Positions 6,642-7,690 of a stretch of 7,690 nucleotides of DNA are shown here, one piece after another. The position numbers and the translations under genes were made by a program. This DNA is from Sphingomonas paucimobilis (lineage in GTDB: Bacteria; Pseudomonadota; Alphaproteobacteria; Sphingomonadales; Sphingomonadaceae): NCBI GenBank assembly GCA_945860425.1, contig CAMAQU010000074.1, forward strand, positions 1 to 7,690, read 5' to 3'. The notes below the pieces were generated by a model, which was not told the DNA's origin, did no database searches, and saw only the letters and a program-made list of their open reading frames with translations. Each line of letters starts with the position of its first letter. Position 1 is the first letter of the stretch.

Positions 6642-7348
6642 TGGACAAGACAATCGCGCTCGTTGACGATGATCGAAACATCCTGACGTCAGTTTCAATC
6701 GCGATTCAGGCAGAGGGTTTTCGCACGCGGGTTTATACAGACGGCGAAACCGCGCTGAAGGCGCTTGCCGACAACCCTGCAGATCTCGGCATTTTCGACA
6801 TTAAAATGCCGCGCATGGATGGGTTGGAGCTGCTGCGCAGATTGCGCGAAACATCCCAAATGCCTGTCATCTTCCTCACCTCCAAAGACGATGAAGTCGA
6901 TGAAGAACTCGGTCTTTCCCTTGGTGCCGATGATTATATTGCAAAGCCGTTTTCACAACGACTCTTACTGGCGCGAATTCGCGCAATTCTGCGCCGAGTC
7001 GATCTTAATAATCTCACCCCCGACGATGAAGGCGCGGCCGAAGATCAAATCATGGTCCGTGGAGCATTGGAAATGGATCCCGCCCGGCATCGCGTGCGTT
7101 GGAAGGGCTGCGATGTTGCCCTGACGGTAACAGAATTCATGATTTTAGAGGCGCTCGCCCAAAGGCCGGGCGTCGTCAAATCCCGCAGTCAGCTGATGGA
7201 TGCAGCCTATCAGGATGATATTTATGTCGATGATCGTACCATCGACAGTCACATAAAGCGCCTTCGAAAGAAATTAAGGGTGGCAGACACCGCTTTTGAC
7301 TCCATCGATACGCTTTACGGCGCAGGATACCGGTTCACCGGTGGCTGA
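6641..7348 (+). CDS. chvI: ChvI-type response regulator (OmpR family)
   Basis: DNA-binding response regulator of the ChvG-ChvI system, which in rhizobia and Agrobacterium controls envelope, acid-response and host-interaction genes. The receiver domain (residues 1-120) has the acidic pocket Asp9-Asp11, phospho-acceptor Asp53 in IFDIKMPRMDG, Thr80, Tyr99 and Lys102 in YIAKPF. A linker of about 120-135 leads to an OmpR-type winged helix (about 137-233) with LTVTEFMILEAL, RSQLMDAAY, VDDRTIDSHIKRLRKKL and YGAGYRF. The ATG at 6641 gives 235 residues and the family N-terminus; a TTG one codon earlier is less likely. GGTAGG at 6630-6635 is a local ribosome-binding site 5 bases upstream. The end overlaps chvG by 8 bases. 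The pckA-chvI-chvG order is common in alphaproteobacteria. Confidence 0.93.
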   Translation: MDKTIALVDDDRNILTSVSIAIQAEGFRTRVYTDGETALKALADNPADLGIFDIKMPRMDGLELLRRLRETSQMPVIFLTSKDDEVDEELGLSLGADDYIAKPFSQRLLLARIRAILRRVDLNNLTPDDEGAAEDQIMVRGALEMDPARHRVRWKGCDVALTVTEFMILEALAQRPGVVKSRSQLMDAAYQDDIYVDDRTIDSHIKRLRKKLRVADTAFDSIDTLYGAGYRFTGG

Positions 7349-7690
7349 GGCACGCGATCTTCGTTTGCGATGGACCGGGCGCGTTTCGCTCAGCTGGCGG
7401 ATTTTGCTCGTCAATCTGCTGCCCGTCGCCCTGCTGGCGGGCAGTCTATTCTACCTTGATTCCATCCGCAGTCGATTGATCGCAGAACGCATGGCGCAGG
7501 CCAGCTCTGAAGCTCAACTGATGGCGACCATGCTCAGCCTTGCAGATCGCGCCCAATGGCCCAGTGATATTGCCCGGCTTGGATTGCAAACAGGCAGCAG
7601 AATCCGCCTCATCAAAGGCACGCAGATTGTTTTGGATAGCTGGCAGATACACCCCCCCAATATCACCCTTATCAATTCAGAAGATGAACG
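7341..7690 (+). CDS. chvG: ChvG-type sensor histidine kinase, N-terminal part only
   Basis: Membrane sensor kinase that would phosphorylate the ChvI encoded just upstream. Only the first 116 codons are in the window. They read a basic N-terminus, then RVSLSWRILLVNLLPVALLA and FYLDSIRSRL (about residues 14-47), matching the first transmembrane helix and the FYLDSYRxRL signature of ChvG, followed by QASSEAQLMATML and the beginning of the periplasmic sensor region. HAMP, kinase and ATPase domains must lie beyond the right edge. GTG at 7341 is the best start: it overlaps the end of chvI by 8 bases, while the ATG at 7370 is out of frame. No strong ribosome-binding site is seen, so translation is probably coupled to chvI. 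In related genomes hprK and phosphotransferase genes often follow. Confidence 0.88.
   Translation, partial: MAEARDLRLRWTGRVSLSWRILLVNLLPVALLAGSLFYLDSIRSRLIAERMAQASSEAQLMATMLSLADRAQWPSDIARLGLQTGSRIRLIKGTQIVLDSWQIHPPNITLINSEDE

Overview
The window looks like chromosomal DNA of an alphaproteobacterium, most likely a sphingomonad of moderate GC content. The evidence is the gene set (GcrA, ParE, a membrane-anchored cytochrome c, ATP-type PEP carboxykinase, ChvI/ChvG), the GcrA next to ParE, and the pckA-chvI-chvG arrangement. No mobile element, tRNA, rRNA or CRISPR array is visible. Assignment below the order level is a guess.

Layout: bases 1-823 (minus) encode nearly all of an ABC-2 type export permease whose 3' end leaves the window. 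A 76-bp divergent gap separates it from gcrA (plus, 900-1565), a cell-cycle regulator that works with CcrM GANTC methylation. parE (topoisomerase IV subunit B) follows after 50 bp, and a lipoprotein cytochrome c overlaps the parE stop by ATGA. Converging on these from the right is a minus-strand pair: pckA (start best placed at a GTG at 6485) and a CitE/HpcH-type CoA-ester lyase 21 bp behind it. Divergent from pckA is the chvI-chvG two-component operon; chvG leaves the window at the right edge.

Two themes connect the parts. First, a GANTC site sits between the -35-like and -10-like elements of a predicted parE promoter. The predicted start of that transcript falls on the A of the parE ATG, so parE may be a leaderless transcript controlled by the neighbouring gcrA product. 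Second, the chvI start is overlapped (TGATG) by an unannotated 8-codon ORF that carries the best ribosome-binding site in the region, and upstream of it are AACAT repeats forming a perfect palindrome between chvI and pckA. Together these suggest an untested leader-peptide and operator control region for ChvGI and PEP carboxykinase. The rest is ordinary housekeeping chromosome, and I saw no wholly new multi-gene system.
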